From Pseudomonas sp. IB20 (GTDB lineage Bacteria; Pseudomonadota; Gammaproteobacteria; Pseudomonadales; Pseudomonadaceae): a DNA stretch of 64,000 nucleotides. Position 1 is the stretch's first letter. Every line of letters starts with the position of its first letter. Below are positions 18,063 to 27,364 of the stretch, in pieces. Made by a program: the position numbers and the translations under genes. The notes beneath the pieces were generated by a model, which was not told the DNA's origin, ran no database searches, and was given only the letters and a program-made list of their open reading frames with translations. Where the stretch lies: positions 5,220,951-5,284,950 of the forward strand of contig NZ_CP046103.1 of the NCBI RefSeq assembly GCF_009707325.1, read 5' to 3'.

Positions 18063-19037
18063 GTGCGTAAGTCATTGATGCGTATGACATTACGGCAATT
18101 GCAGATCTTCAATGAAGTCTGTGATTTGCGTTCCTACAGCCGTGCCGCCGAGGAAATGTCCCTCACACAACCAGCCGTTAGCCTACAAATTCGCCAGCTA
18201 GAAGAGCTGGTCGGCCAGCCGCTGTTCGATTACGTCGGCAAAAAGCTCTACATGACCGAAGCCGCCGAAGCCTTGCAACGGGCCAGCCGCGACATTTTCG
18301 GGCGCCTGGAAAACCTCGATATGCAGCTGTCGGACATGCAAGGCTCGCTGCAGGGCCAGCTGAAGTTGGCGATCGAATCCAGCGCCAAGTACTTCGTGCC
18401 CCACCTGTTTGCCGCCTTCAAGCGCCAGCACCCGGAAGTGCAATTGCACCTGACGGTGGTCAACCGCGCCCAGGTGATTCGCCGGCTTTCGGATAACCGC
18501 GATGATCTGGTGATCATGTCCATGGTGCCCCAGGACATGGGATTGGAATTTCTGCCGTTTCTGAACAACCCGATTGTCGCCGTGGCGCCGCTCGATCATC
18601 CTTTGAGCCTGCAAGGCCCGCTGCGCTTGCAGGACCTGGAGCCTTACACGCTGCTGCTGCGCGAGCCGGGTTCCGGCACGCGGCTGGCTTGCGAGGAGTA
18701 CTTCAAGGAGAAACGCGTGCACTTCACCCAGACGGTGGAAGTGGCCTCGGCCGAGGCGCAGCGTGAGTGTGTGAGCGCGGGGTTGGGCGTGGCGCTGCTG
18801 ACGCGCCACGCGGTCAACCTGGAACTGGCCATCGGCGGGCTCAAGGAGCTGCCGGTGGAAGAACTGCCGCTGTACCGCAGTTGGTGCCTGGTGCAGGCCA
18901 AGGCCAAGCGCCTGTCACCAGTGGCCCATGCGTTCCTGGGCTTTATCCGCAGCGAGCGGGTGCAGATCAGCGCGTTGGCTGAACGCTTCGCTGGGCAGCC
19001 GCGGGTGCCTGCCAGTGGAGTTCCGGGTAGTCACTGA
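18063..19037 (+). CDS. pycR: LysR-family regulator PycR
   Basis: This 324-residue LysR regulator has an N-terminal winged helix (RSYSRAAEEMSLTQPAVSLQIRQLEEL, ~residues 24-50) and a CbbR/CysB-like effector domain. It is divergent from pycA, the position of PA5437 pycR in P. aeruginosa, which is known there as a regulator linked to pyruvate carboxylase, lipid metabolism and virulence. The start is GTG at 18063; an in-frame ATG at 18078 gives a shorter product. Its last 71 bases overlap the small gene on the other strand. Confidence 0.9.
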   Translation: MRKSLMRMTLRQLQIFNEVCDLRSYSRAAEEMSLTQPAVSLQIRQLEELVGQPLFDYVGKKLYMTEAAEALQRASRDIFGRLENLDMQLSDMQGSLQGQLKLAIESSAKYFVPHLFAAFKRQHPEVQLHLTVVNRAQVIRRLSDNRDDLVIMSMVPQDMGLEFLPFLNNPIVAVAPLDHPLSLQGPLRLQDLEPYTLLLREPGSGTRLACEEYFKEKRVHFTQTVEVASAEAQRECVSAGLGVALLTRHAVNLELAIGGLKELPVEELPLYRSWCLVQAKAKRLSPVAHAFLGFIRSERVQISALAERFAGQPRVPASGVPGSH

Positions 19038-19161
19038 TGCTCTGGAGTAATTGGCGCTCCTCACAACGGTCTTCGATTGCACGACGGAACGCCATGCGGC
19101 GCTGGTCTTCCTGCTGACGACGGGTTTTGACGGTGCTGCTGTCTTCGTATTGCCGGGCCAT
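18967..19161 (-). CDS. Small PA3496-family protein
   Basis: The 64-residue charged protein contains RRQQEDQRRMAFRRAIEDRCE near residues 14-34, a segment I recognise from the PA3496-type small proteins of Pseudomonas (putative envelope integrity). GGGAGA lies upstream of its ATG. It is encoded opposite pycR and overlaps its 3' end by 71 bases. No function is established; the identification is by remembered similarity. Confidence 0.65.
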   Translation of the reverse strand: MARQYEDSSTVKTRRQQEDQRRMAFRRAIEDRCEERQLLQSISDYPELHWQAPAAAQRSVQPTR

Positions 19162-19271
19162 GTTGAGTCTCCCAATGCGAGTACGGGGAGGTCAGGATGG
19201 GCGCGGGGGATGACGGTTTGGCGGCGCGCGGGTTACAGGACGATGAATATTCGGAAATTGGCGCAAAGCCA

Positions 19272-19364
19272 ATGTGGGAGCTGGCTTGCCTGCGATGGCG
19301 ATGCATCAGCCACCCAATATGGCAACTGGCAGACCGTAATCGCAGGCACGCCAGCTCCCACATT
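19272..19364. repeat. REPIN
   Basis: TGTGGGAGCTGGCTTGCC at the left and CACGCCAGCTCCCACA at the right face each other across about 55 bases. A T-run follows on the plus strand. The element sits between the small gene and the convergent HexR-like gene region. Confidence 0.8.
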
Positions 19365-19386
19365 TTTGACCGCGCTCAGCCTTTGA

Positions 19387-20253
19387 TCAGTCGTCGAGGG
19401 CTTTGACGGACTTAGGCGACAACCGCAGGCTGCGCAAGCTGCGCTTCACGCTCTTGAGGTGGTTGACCAGGCTCGGCCCGCGCGCCATGGCTACACCCAT
19501 CGCCAGCACGTCAATCACCACCAAGTGGGCGATGCGTGAGGTCAGTGGCGTGTAGATTTCGGTGTCTTCGTGCACATCGATCGCAAGGTTGACGGTAGAC
19601 AGCTCCGCCAACGGCGTCTGGCTTGGGCACAAGGTAATCAGCGTCGCGCCGCTTTCACGCACCAGGTTGGCGGTGATCAGCAGGTCTTTGGAGCGGCCGG
19701 ACTGAGAAATGCAGATGGCCACATCGGTCGGTTTCAACGTAACCGCCGACATCGCCTGCATGTGCGGGTCGCTGTAGGCCGCTGCGGTGAGCAACAGGCG
19801 GAAGAATTTGTGCTGGGCATCGGCAGCCACGGCGCCGGAAGCACCGAAGCCGTAAAACTCGACGCGCTGGGCCTGGGACATCGCGGTCACGGCCTTCTGC
19901 AACTCCACCGGGTCGAGCTTCTCGCGCACTTCCATGAGGGTGTGCAAGGTGGTGTCGAAGATTTTCAGGCTGTAGTCAGCAACAGAATCGTCTTCGTGAA
20001 TCGCAAATTGCCCGAAGCTCGCCCCCGCTGCCAGGCTCTGGGCCAGCTTGAGTTTCAAGTCCTGGAACCCGGAGCAACCGATGGCGCGGCAAAAGCGCAC
20101 GATGGTCGGCTCACTGATGCCCACGCTGTGGGCCAGGTCGGCCATGGAACTGTGCATCACGGCCGCAGGGTCAAGCAGCACGTGATCGGCAACCTTGAGT
20201 TCCGATTTGCGTAACAGGTGGCGCGACTGGGCGATATGTTGCAACAGGTTCAA
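19387..20253 (-). CDS. MurR/RpiR-family regulator, HexR-like
   Basis: This 288-residue regulator has an N-terminal RpiR helix-turn-helix (VGISEPTIVRFCRAIGCSGFQDLK, ~44-67) and a C-terminal sugar-phosphate-binding SIS domain (FGASGAVAADAQHKF near 135 and CISQSGRSKDL near 176). HexR proteins sense KDPG and repress glucose/Entner-Doudoroff genes. This gene lies by pycA/pycR, not by zwf, so it may be a second paralogue. A palindrome fitting the HexR consensus lies 45 bases upstream of the ATG, suggesting autoregulation. I leave the symbol blank because of the paralogue question. Confidence 0.85.
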   Translation of the reverse strand: MNLLQHIAQSRHLLRKSELKVADHVLLDPAAVMHSSMADLAHSVGISEPTIVRFCRAIGCSGFQDLKLKLAQSLAAGASFGQFAIHEDDSVADYSLKIFDTTLHTLMEVREKLDPVELQKAVTAMSQAQRVEFYGFGASGAVAADAQHKFFRLLLTAAAYSDPHMQAMSAVTLKPTDVAICISQSGRSKDLLITANLVRESGATLITLCPSQTPLAELSTVNLAIDVHEDTEIYTPLTSRIAHLVVIDVLAMGVAMARGPSLVNHLKSVKRSLRSLRLSPKSVKALDD

Positions 20254-20297
20254 AGGGCAGGACTCTTGTTATTGGCAGGTGCCAGGGATGTAGCAAG

Positions 20298-20316
20298 CTT
20301 GTAGTTATACTACAAG
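20298..20316. promoter_or_regulatory. HexR-type operator upstream of the RpiR gene
   Basis: CTTGTAGT and ACTACAAG form a perfect 8-bp palindrome around TAT. The core TGTAGTTATACTACA fits the known HexR pattern TGTAATTAAATTACA with symmetrical changes. It lies 45 bases before the ATG of the HexR-like gene. Confidence 0.6.
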
Positions 20317-20415
20317 AATTACCGTTTTGCCCGTCCGATGCATCACTAAATCGCCCTGATGCCCTTTGAATCAGCGGGGGGCCGGCATGTAGCCACACGG
20401 GCGGCCTGGCGCGCT

Positions 20416-23289
20416 TTAAGGAAAGTCTGCATTTTTGCGTAACAATTCTGCTAGCCCTTGCGCCTCCATCGGCCGGCTGATCAGGTAGCCCTGCACTTCA
20501 TCGCAGTGTTCCCCGCGCAGGAAATCCAACTGCTGCTGATCTTCCACTCCTTCGGCAACCACCTTGAGCGCCAGCCCATGGGCCATGGCGATGATGGCGC
20601 GGGTAATGGCGGCGTCCTCGCGGCCCTGGCCCAGCCCGCGAATAAACGTCTGGTCGATCTTCACGTAGTCCACGGGGATGCGCTTGAGGTAGCTGAGGGA
20701 CGAATAGCCGGTGCCAAAGTCATCGATGGCCAGCTTCACGCCCAGGTCGCGCAGTTGCTGGAAGGTGGCGATGATGTGTTCGACACTGTCGAGCAGTTGG
20801 CTTTCGGTCAGCTCCAGCTCGAGGTATTGCGGGTCCAGGCCGGTCTCTTCGAGCACCTGACGCACCAGGCTGACCAGCTTGCCTTGGCGCAGTTGATGCA
20901 CGGAAAGGTTCACCGACACCCGAATCGGCGCCAGCCCCTGGCGCTGCCACTCACAGGCTTGCCAGCAGGCTTGGCGCAGCACGAATTCGCCCAGCGGTAC
21001 GATCAAGCCAGTTTCTTCGGCCAGGCCGATAAAGTCCGCCGGCGGCACCATGCCCCACTGCGGGTGTTCCCAGCGAATCAGCGCCTCGGCGGCGTTCAGC
21101 TTGCCGGTAGCCAGGCACAGTTTCGGCTGGTAGAACACCGCCAACTGGCGTTCTTCGATGGCCTTGCGCAGGTGGTTCTCCAGCTGCAAACGCTCCAGCG
21201 TGCTGGCCTGCAGGCTCTCGGTGTAGAACTGGAAGTTATTGCCGCCCAAGTGCTTGGCGTGTTGCATGGCCATGTTCGACTGGGTGACCAGTGCGGAAAT
21301 TTCCCGCGCATTATCCGGCAGCAGGCTGACGCCAATAGAGGCGCTGACCACCAGCTCATGCCCTTCCACCGTCACCGGCACGCGCAGCTTGGCGAGAAGC
21401 CGAGTAGCCACACGCGCGAGGCTCGACAGGTTGCCATAGGCGTCGAACAGCACGGCGAACTCATCCCCGGACAGACGCGCGATGGTGTCGGCTTCGGGCA
21501 AGGCGTTGATCAGCCGGCGCGCCATTTTCTGCAACAACTGGTCGGCGACTTCATGGCCGAGGCTGTCGTTGAGCAACTTGAAGCGGTCCAGGTTGATATG
21601 CAGCAGCGCCAGGCTGCGCCCGCCTTGGCGCACGCGCGCATGGGCTTCGCGCAGGCGTTCGCGGAACAGCGAACGGTTGGCCAGGCCGGTCAACTCGTCG
21701 TAGTGGGTGAGGTAGCGCATGCGCTCCTCGGATTCACGCCGCGCCGAAAGATCGGCGAAGAAGCCGACAATATGGCTAACTTTTCCCCGAGCATCGCGCA
21801 CCACGTTCAGTTGCAGCCATTGCGGGTACAGCTCGCCGTTCTTGCGCGTTTCCACCAGCTCGCCCTGCCAGGTGCCGTGGCTGAGCAATGCCTGGCGAAT
21901 CACCGGGAAATGGCGGCGGGCATCGCGAGTGCTGGGCAGCTCCACCACGTTGCGCCCGAGCATGTCATCGATTTCAAAACCGGTGACGCGGCTGAAGGCC
22001 TGGTTAACGGCGATCAGCGCGTAGTCCGGGTCAAGAATCACGATGCCTTCGCTGGCCGCTTCGAACACGGTCGACGCCAGACGCTGCTGTTCCTCCAGGA
22101 CCTTGCCGGCGCTAATGTCGCGGCGAGTACCGAGCATGCGCGTGACCCGTCCGCCGGGCGTGCGCTCCACGGCGCGGCCACGGTCTTCGATCCACACCCA
22201 GTGGCCATCGCCATGACGCACGCGGTATTCGACCTGATAGTCCTCGCTGCGGCCCTTAAGGTGCTCCACCAGCGCGCGCTTGAGCAGCGGCAAGTCGTCA
22301 GGGTGCAGGCGCGGCTTGAGGTGGCTGAGCATCGCCGTGACGTATTCAGGTTCCAGGCCGAACAGTTCCTTGAGTTGGGTGTGGTGGACTTCGTCGGTTT
22401 GCAGGTTCCAGTCCCACAGCCCCAGTTCGCTGGCTTGCAGGGCCATGGCCAGGCGCGCTTCACTTTTATTCAGGGCGAGGCTGGCGGCGTCCAGTTCCTG
22501 GCTGCGTTGCGCCATGCGGTCTTGCAGGCCGGTCTGGGCTTCGCGTAATTCCTGTTCGACCTGGCGCCGCTGCTCAACTTCGCGCACCAGCTCCTGATTC
22601 AACCGTTCGCTGCGCTGCTGCGCCTGCTGTAGATGCTCGATCAGTGCCTGGTTCTGGAAACGTCGCAACAACCCGCGCTGGGTCAGGCGGTTGACCTGCC
22701 ACGCCACCAGGCTCAAAGAGCCCAGCAGGATTAGGCCGAGCACGCCCCAACCTTGTTGCGCAGGCGCGCCCTTCCAGAACAGATAAAGGATGGCCGGCAC
22801 CAGACACGGCACGGCAAAGGACAGGAACGCGGGCAGGCTCACTGCATAGGCGACGCTGGCCGACAGCGTCGCCGCACCGAGCAGGCCGAACACCCAGGCC
22901 TGCTGCATGAAGCTGTCCGCCGGCACCAGGGCGATGGCGGCAGTGGCTAAGGTCAGGCCGCTGACCGCCGAGCCGAGCATGAACATGCGCCGCCAGATCG
23001 GTTGGGCTTGACGGCTGGGCATCGCCGAATCAAAGGCCGCCACCTGGATCACGCGCAACGCCACCAGCGCGAGCAGCCAGATCAGCCAGACGCTGTCCAA
23101 CAGATATTGTTTGGGGTTCCACAGCAACCAGGCGCAGACCAGGCCATTCACCAACATCAATAAAGTCGGCAGCAATGACCCTTGGTACAGCAGGCGAGTG
23201 CGTTCGACCGCCATCTCGGTTGCGTAATGTTTACGGATGATCTGCGCAGGCGCCGCCGAGGGGCCGAACAGGTCGGGACTGAGAGTCAT
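20416..23289 (-). CDS. Membrane PAS-GGDEF-EAL cyclic-di-GMP signalling protein
   Basis: From the ATG at 23287-23289 the protein has 957 residues. In order it has a membrane part with several helices (~35-215), a coiled coil (~225-290), two PAS domains (~295-540), a GGDEF domain and an EAL domain. The GGDEF motif is SGDEF (LSGDEFAVLFD, ~640), a common and usually tolerated variant. EAL residues are present: EALIRWEH, ELTES, DDFGTGYSSL and KIDQTFI, so the phosphodiesterase half looks active. Net activity cannot be told from sequence. It is divergent from uvrD, as PA5442 is from PA5443 in my memory of P. aeruginosa. Confidence 0.9.
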   Translation of the reverse strand: MTLSPDLFGPSAAPAQIIRKHYATEMAVERTRLLYQGSLLPTLLMLVNGLVCAWLLWNPKQYLLDSVWLIWLLALVALRVIQVAAFDSAMPSRQAQPIWRRMFMLGSAVSGLTLATAAIALVPADSFMQQAWVFGLLGAATLSASVAYAVSLPAFLSFAVPCLVPAILYLFWKGAPAQQGWGVLGLILLGSLSLVAWQVNRLTQRGLLRRFQNQALIEHLQQAQQRSERLNQELVREVEQRRQVEQELREAQTGLQDRMAQRSQELDAASLALNKSEARLAMALQASELGLWDWNLQTDEVHHTQLKELFGLEPEYVTAMLSHLKPRLHPDDLPLLKRALVEHLKGRSEDYQVEYRVRHGDGHWVWIEDRGRAVERTPGGRVTRMLGTRRDISAGKVLEEQQRLASTVFEAASEGIVILDPDYALIAVNQAFSRVTGFEIDDMLGRNVVELPSTRDARRHFPVIRQALLSHGTWQGELVETRKNGELYPQWLQLNVVRDARGKVSHIVGFFADLSARRESEERMRYLTHYDELTGLANRSLFRERLREAHARVRQGGRSLALLHINLDRFKLLNDSLGHEVADQLLQKMARRLINALPEADTIARLSGDEFAVLFDAYGNLSSLARVATRLLAKLRVPVTVEGHELVVSASIGVSLLPDNAREISALVTQSNMAMQHAKHLGGNNFQFYTESLQASTLERLQLENHLRKAIEERQLAVFYQPKLCLATGKLNAAEALIRWEHPQWGMVPPADFIGLAEETGLIVPLGEFVLRQACWQACEWQRQGLAPIRVSVNLSVHQLRQGKLVSLVRQVLEETGLDPQYLELELTESQLLDSVEHIIATFQQLRDLGVKLAIDDFGTGYSSLSYLKRIPVDYVKIDQTFIRGLGQGREDAAITRAIIAMAHGLALKVVAEGVEDQQQLDFLRGEHCDEVQGYLISRPMEAQGLAELLRKNADFP

Positions 23290-23569
23290 AGGCAGTGTTC
23301 TTATAATGGTGAGCCCGAAACGTGCACGGAGCATACACAAGCAAGCGCGTGGGCCAAACTGCCCCACGTCATAAAACCCGCGCGACAAACCGCCGCAAAC
23401 TCCGGAGCCAGACACCTCGAGCGAGACACTGCGCGGGCTGCAGCCTATGACCAACCGGTCATCCATCTCGGCAGAATGTTTCCCCCCGCCCGAAGTGCTT
23501 CCTGAGGTTTCTTGCGACCACCCGGCATTGGGATTTGCCCCACTCCCCCGGGCACCCTAGAATGCGCCG

Positions 23570-25753
23570 ATGCGCGATGATCTCTCCCTTTTGCTGAACT
23601 CCCTCAACGATGCCCAACGCCAGGCCGTAGCAGCCCCCGTTGGCCGTCAGTTGGTCCTGGCCGGTGCTGGTTCCGGTAAAACCCGTGTGCTGGTGCACCG
23701 TATCGCCTGGTTGATCCAGGTCGAAAACGCGTCCCCACACTCCATCCTGTCGGTGACCTTCACCAACAAGGCCGCTGCCGAGATGCGCCACCGCATCGAG
23801 CAGCTGATGGGCATCAGCCCGGCCGGCATGTGGGTGGGCACTTTCCACGGCCTGGCGCACCGCCTGTTGCGGGCGCATTGGCAGGAAGCGGGGCTGAGCC
23901 AGACCTTCCAGATCCTCGACAGCGATGACCAGCAACGCTTGGTCAAGCGCGTGATCCGCGAGCTGGGCCTCGATGAACAGCGCTGGCCCGCCCGCCAGGC
24001 GCAGTGGTTTATCAACGGTCAGAAAGACGAAGGCCTGCGCCCGCAACATATCCAGGCCAGCGGCGATTTGTTCCTGGCCACCATGCGCAGCATTTATGAA
24101 GCGTACGAGGCCGCCTGCGTGCGCGCCGGCGTGATCGACTTTTCCGAGCTGCTGCTGCGCGCGCTCGACCTGTGGCGAGACAACCCAGGCTTGCTGGCCC
24201 ATTACCAGAAGCGCTTCCGGCACATTCTGGTGGACGAGTTCCAGGACACCAACGCCGTGCAATACGCTTGGCTGCGCTTGCTGGCCAAAGGCGGCGACAG
24301 CCTGATGGTGGTGGGCGATGACGACCAGTCGATCTACGGCTGGCGTGGCGCGAAGATCGAGAACATCTACCAGTATTCCGACGACTTCCCGGACGCGATC
24401 ACTATCCGTCTGGAGCAGAACTACCGCTCCACCGCCGGCATCCTCAAGGCTGCCAACGCACTGATCGCCAATAACACCGGGCGCATGGGCAAAGAGCTGT
24501 GGACGGACGGCGGCGAAGGCGAAGCGATCAACTTGTACGCCGCGTTCAACGAGCACGATGAAGCGCGCTATGTGGTGGAAACCATCGAAAGCGCGCTGAA
24601 AACCGGCTTGGCGCGCAGCGATATCGCCATTCTGTACCGCTCCAACGCCCAATCGCGGGTATTGGAAGAAGCCTTGCTGCGCGAGCGCATCCCGTACCGC
24701 ATCTATGGCGGCCAGCGCTTCTTCGAGCGTGCGGAAATCAAGAACGCCATGGCCTACCTGCGCCTGCTGGAAGGCCGTGGCAATGACGCGGCGCTGGAGC
24801 GGGTGATCAATATCCCGGCGCGTGGCATTGGCGAGAAGACCGTCGAGGCCATTCGCGACCACGCACGCCACGCCGATGTGTCGATGTGGGAAGCCATGCG
24901 CTTGCTGATCGCCAATAAAGGCCTGACCGGCCGCGCCGCCGGTGCCTTGGGCGTGTTTGTCGAGCTGATCGAGAACCTGGCCGCCAAGTGCGCAGAAATG
25001 CCCCTGCACTTGATGACCCAGACCGTGATCGAACAGTCCGGGCTGATTGCCTATCACGAAGCGGAAAAAGGCGAGAAAGGCCAGGCCCGGGTAGAAAACC
25101 TTGAGGAACTGGTCAGCGCCGCCCGCGCGTTCGAGAACACTGAGGACGATGAAGAGCTGACCCCGCTCGCCGCCTTCCTCGGCCATGCTTCGCTGGAAGC
25201 GGGTGATACCCAGGCCGATGAGCATGAAGACAGCGTCCAGTTGATGACCTTGCACAGCGCCAAGGGCCTGGAATTCCCTTACGTGTTCCTGGTGGGCATG
25301 GAAGAAGGCCTGTTCCCGCACAAGATGAGCCTGGAAGAGCCCGGCCGCCTTGAAGAAGAACGCCGCTTGGCTTACGTGGGCATCACCCGGGCCATGCAGA
25401 ACCTGGTGATGACCTACGCCGAGACCCGACGCCTGTACGGCAGCGAGACCTACAACAAGGTGTCGCGCTTCGTACGTGAAGTGCCGAAAGGTTTGATCCA
25501 GGAAGTGCGCTTGTCCAACAGCGTCAGCCGCCCGTTCGGCGGCGGCCAGCAGCAGAACTCCAGCAGCATGTTTGCCGGCTCCGAAATTCCGGAAACGCCG
25601 TTCAGCCTTGGCCAGCAGGTCAAGCATGCGGTCTTCGGCGAGGGTGTGATCCTCAACTTCGAAGGCGCCGGTGCCCAGGCACGGGTGCAGGTGAACTTCG
25701 CCGAAGGCAGCAAGTGGCTGATGATGGGCTACGCGAAGCTCGAAGCCCTCTGA
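23570..25753 (+). CDS. uvrD: DNA helicase II UvrD
   Basis: This 727-residue superfamily 1 helicase acts in nucleotide-excision and mismatch repair. It shows Walker A (AGAGSGKTRVL, ~32-42), motif II VDEFQDTN near 222, DDDQSIYGWRGA near 249, QNYRSTAGIL near 284, LMTLHSAKGLEFP near 560 and the C-terminal VKHAVFGEGVIL segment. Length is normal for UvrD. I saw no clear LexA box in the 280 bases upstream, which otherwise hold the divergent promoter region shared with the PAS-GGDEF-EAL gene. Confidence 0.96.
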   Translation: MRDDLSLLLNSLNDAQRQAVAAPVGRQLVLAGAGSGKTRVLVHRIAWLIQVENASPHSILSVTFTNKAAAEMRHRIEQLMGISPAGMWVGTFHGLAHRLLRAHWQEAGLSQTFQILDSDDQQRLVKRVIRELGLDEQRWPARQAQWFINGQKDEGLRPQHIQASGDLFLATMRSIYEAYEAACVRAGVIDFSELLLRALDLWRDNPGLLAHYQKRFRHILVDEFQDTNAVQYAWLRLLAKGGDSLMVVGDDDQSIYGWRGAKIENIYQYSDDFPDAITIRLEQNYRSTAGILKAANALIANNTGRMGKELWTDGGEGEAINLYAAFNEHDEARYVVETIESALKTGLARSDIAILYRSNAQSRVLEEALLRERIPYRIYGGQRFFERAEIKNAMAYLRLLEGRGNDAALERVINIPARGIGEKTVEAIRDHARHADVSMWEAMRLLIANKGLTGRAAGALGVFVELIENLAAKCAEMPLHLMTQTVIEQSGLIAYHEAEKGEKGQARVENLEELVSAARAFENTEDDEELTPLAAFLGHASLEAGDTQADEHEDSVQLMTLHSAKGLEFPYVFLVGMEEGLFPHKMSLEEPGRLEEERRLAYVGITRAMQNLVMTYAETRRLYGSETYNKVSRFVREVPKGLIQEVRLSNSVSRPFGGGQQQNSSSMFAGSEIPETPFSLGQQVKHAVFGEGVILNFEGAGAQARVQVNFAEGSKWLMMGYAKLEAL

Positions 25754-25933
25754 CCTGAGCATTCCCACGCTCCGGTCCTTGTTTTTGAGGAACGCGGGCC
25801 AATATCTGTAACTAGTCCTACAGACCTTTCGGGATTTGTCTTACGTAAAAGCCCGAAACATTATGCCGCTAGCCAGTGTCACGACACCTGTGCAACATGG
25901 CGCGCGTGCAATCCACAAATGGGAATTCCCTTG

Positions 25934-26803
25934 ATGAAACGTTTTCTTAGCATCGCCATGGCGTTGTGCATCGGCCTGACGATGAGCCTCGACGCCAACG
26001 CCAAGCGCTTCGGTGGCGGCAAAAGCATGGGCTCGGCGCCGACTCACCAGACCAGCCAAATGGCTCCAGCCGCCGGTGCCGGCGGTGCAGCGGCAACGGC
26101 GGGTGCAACCGGTGCGGCTGGCGCAGCAGCCAAAGCTGGCGGTGCTTCGCGCTGGTTGGGCCCTCTGGCCGGTATCGCTGCCGGTGGCCTGCTCGCGTCC
26201 ATGTTCATGGGCGGCGGCTTCCAGGGTATGCAGATCTTCGACATCCTGATCATGGCGGTCATCGCCTTCCTGATCTTCCGCTTTATCGCCGCCCGTCGCC
26301 GCAAGCAGCAGGAGCACTTGGCTCCAGCCGGCGCGCCGATGCAGCGTGAAGCGTTCGAGCAAAAACCAGCCATGGGTTCGATCTTCGGCGGTTCGGCTGC
26401 ACCTGCTGCCGCTCGTCCGGTTATCAACGCACCGGCCTGGTTCAACGAAGAGCGTTTCGTCGAAGCGGCACGCAGCCACTTCCAGTCCCTGCAGCAACAC
26501 TGGGACGCCAACGAAATGGATAAGATCTCCGAGTTCGTGACCCCGCAACTGCTGGAGTTCCTCAAGCGCGAACGCGCTGACCTGGGCGATGCGTTCCAGT
26601 CGACTTACATCGACGACCTGCGCGTACAGCTGGAAGGTGTGGATGATCGCGCCGACAAGACCATCGCAACTTTGACCTTCAGCGGCGTGTCTAAGACTTC
26701 GCGTTTCGACCAGGGTGAAGTGTTCAGCGAAAGCTGGAACATGGAACGCCCGCAAGGCGACAACCAGCCATGGCTGGTTGCCGGTATCCGCCAGAACGGC
26801 TGA
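25934..26803 (+). CDS. Tim44-domain membrane protein
   Basis: The 289-residue protein has a signal-like hydrophobic start (~1-24), a Gly/Ala-rich low-complexity region (~40-80), one or two transmembrane helices (~84-125) and a C-terminal Tim44-like domain (~165-289, from PAWFNEERFVEAAR). I chose the ATG at 25934, which gives the usual MKRFLSIAMAL start; an in-frame ATG at 25919 is possible. Bacterial Tim44-like proteins are widespread but their role is not settled. A terminator follows directly. Confidence 0.85.
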   Translation: MKRFLSIAMALCIGLTMSLDANAKRFGGGKSMGSAPTHQTSQMAPAAGAGGAAATAGATGAAGAAAKAGGASRWLGPLAGIAAGGLLASMFMGGGFQGMQIFDILIMAVIAFLIFRFIAARRRKQQEHLAPAGAPMQREAFEQKPAMGSIFGGSAAPAAARPVINAPAWFNEERFVEAARSHFQSLQQHWDANEMDKISEFVTPQLLEFLKRERADLGDAFQSTYIDDLRVQLEGVDDRADKTIATLTFSGVSKTSRFDQGEVFSESWNMERPQGDNQPWLVAGIRQNG

Positions 26804-26832
26804 TCGCTGCGCGTTTGAGCACTTGGTAATAA

Positions 26833-26858
26833 AAACCCCGGACATGTTCCGGGGTTTT
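26833..26858 (+). terminator. Intrinsic terminator after the Tim44 gene
   Basis: AAAACCCCGGA and TCCGGGGTTTT form a near-perfect hairpin around CATGT. A and T runs flank it on both sides, so it could work in either direction. Confidence 0.85.
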
Positions 26859-26939
26859 CTATTTCACGGTTGCACTTATAGCGAGCTACTGTATAAAACG
26901 CCCCTATTAACCGCGCCATCTAGCAAGAGGATCCCGGCC

Positions 26940-27347
26940 GTGGAAGAAATCATCGAACAATTGCGTGAAGCCAACGAACCGGTCCCGGTGCCTCTGGAGC
27001 TGCCTGACGAAGACCAACTGGTGGAAATCGAGGAACAACTGTTCATCGACATCCCGTTTGTCTTCCGCGAATTCCTGCTGACCGTCAGCGACGTGGTGTA
27101 TGGCAGCCTGGAGCCGGTGACCGTCACCGACCCGCAGTCCCACACCTACCTGCCAGACGTTGCCGCCAACGCCTGGGATGCCGGCGTTGACCGCAGCATG
27201 ATCCCGATCTGCCAGGACGGCGACGACTACTACTGCGTCGAAGAAGACGGCACCGTGGTGCTGTGGTCCGGCGAAGAAGAACTGGTCACCGAAGAAACTT
27301 GGGAATCGGTGTGGCACTGGGCGCGGGACGTCTGGCTGGAAAGCTGA
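26940..27347 (+). CDS. SMI1/KNR4 (SUKH)-like small acidic protein
   Basis: The 135-residue protein starts at GTG 26940 with AGAGG nine bases upstream. It is very acidic and has the SUKH-type pattern of IEEQLFIDIPFVFREFLLTVSD near 30-51 and a C-terminal EETWESVWHWA. SUKH proteins are often toxin immunity proteins, but no toxin gene is adjacent, so a housekeeping role is as likely. Confidence 0.75.
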   Translation: MEEIIEQLREANEPVPVPLELPDEDQLVEIEEQLFIDIPFVFREFLLTVSDVVYGSLEPVTVTDPQSHTYLPDVAANAWDAGVDRSMIPICQDGDDYYCVEEDGTVVLWSGEEELVTEETWESVWHWARDVWLES

Positions 27348-27364
27348 GCCCCACACCCCGGCCT

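Noticed and set aside
23459..25768. Very long open frame (769 codons) antisense to uvrD
   Set aside because: It mirrors the uvrD codons in a GC-rich genome. Its translation is low in family-like motifs, while the plus-strand frame has every UvrD motif.
26940..27347. SUKH protein as part of a toxin-immunity pair
   Set aside because: No polymorphic toxin, Rhs or CDI gene lies nearby.
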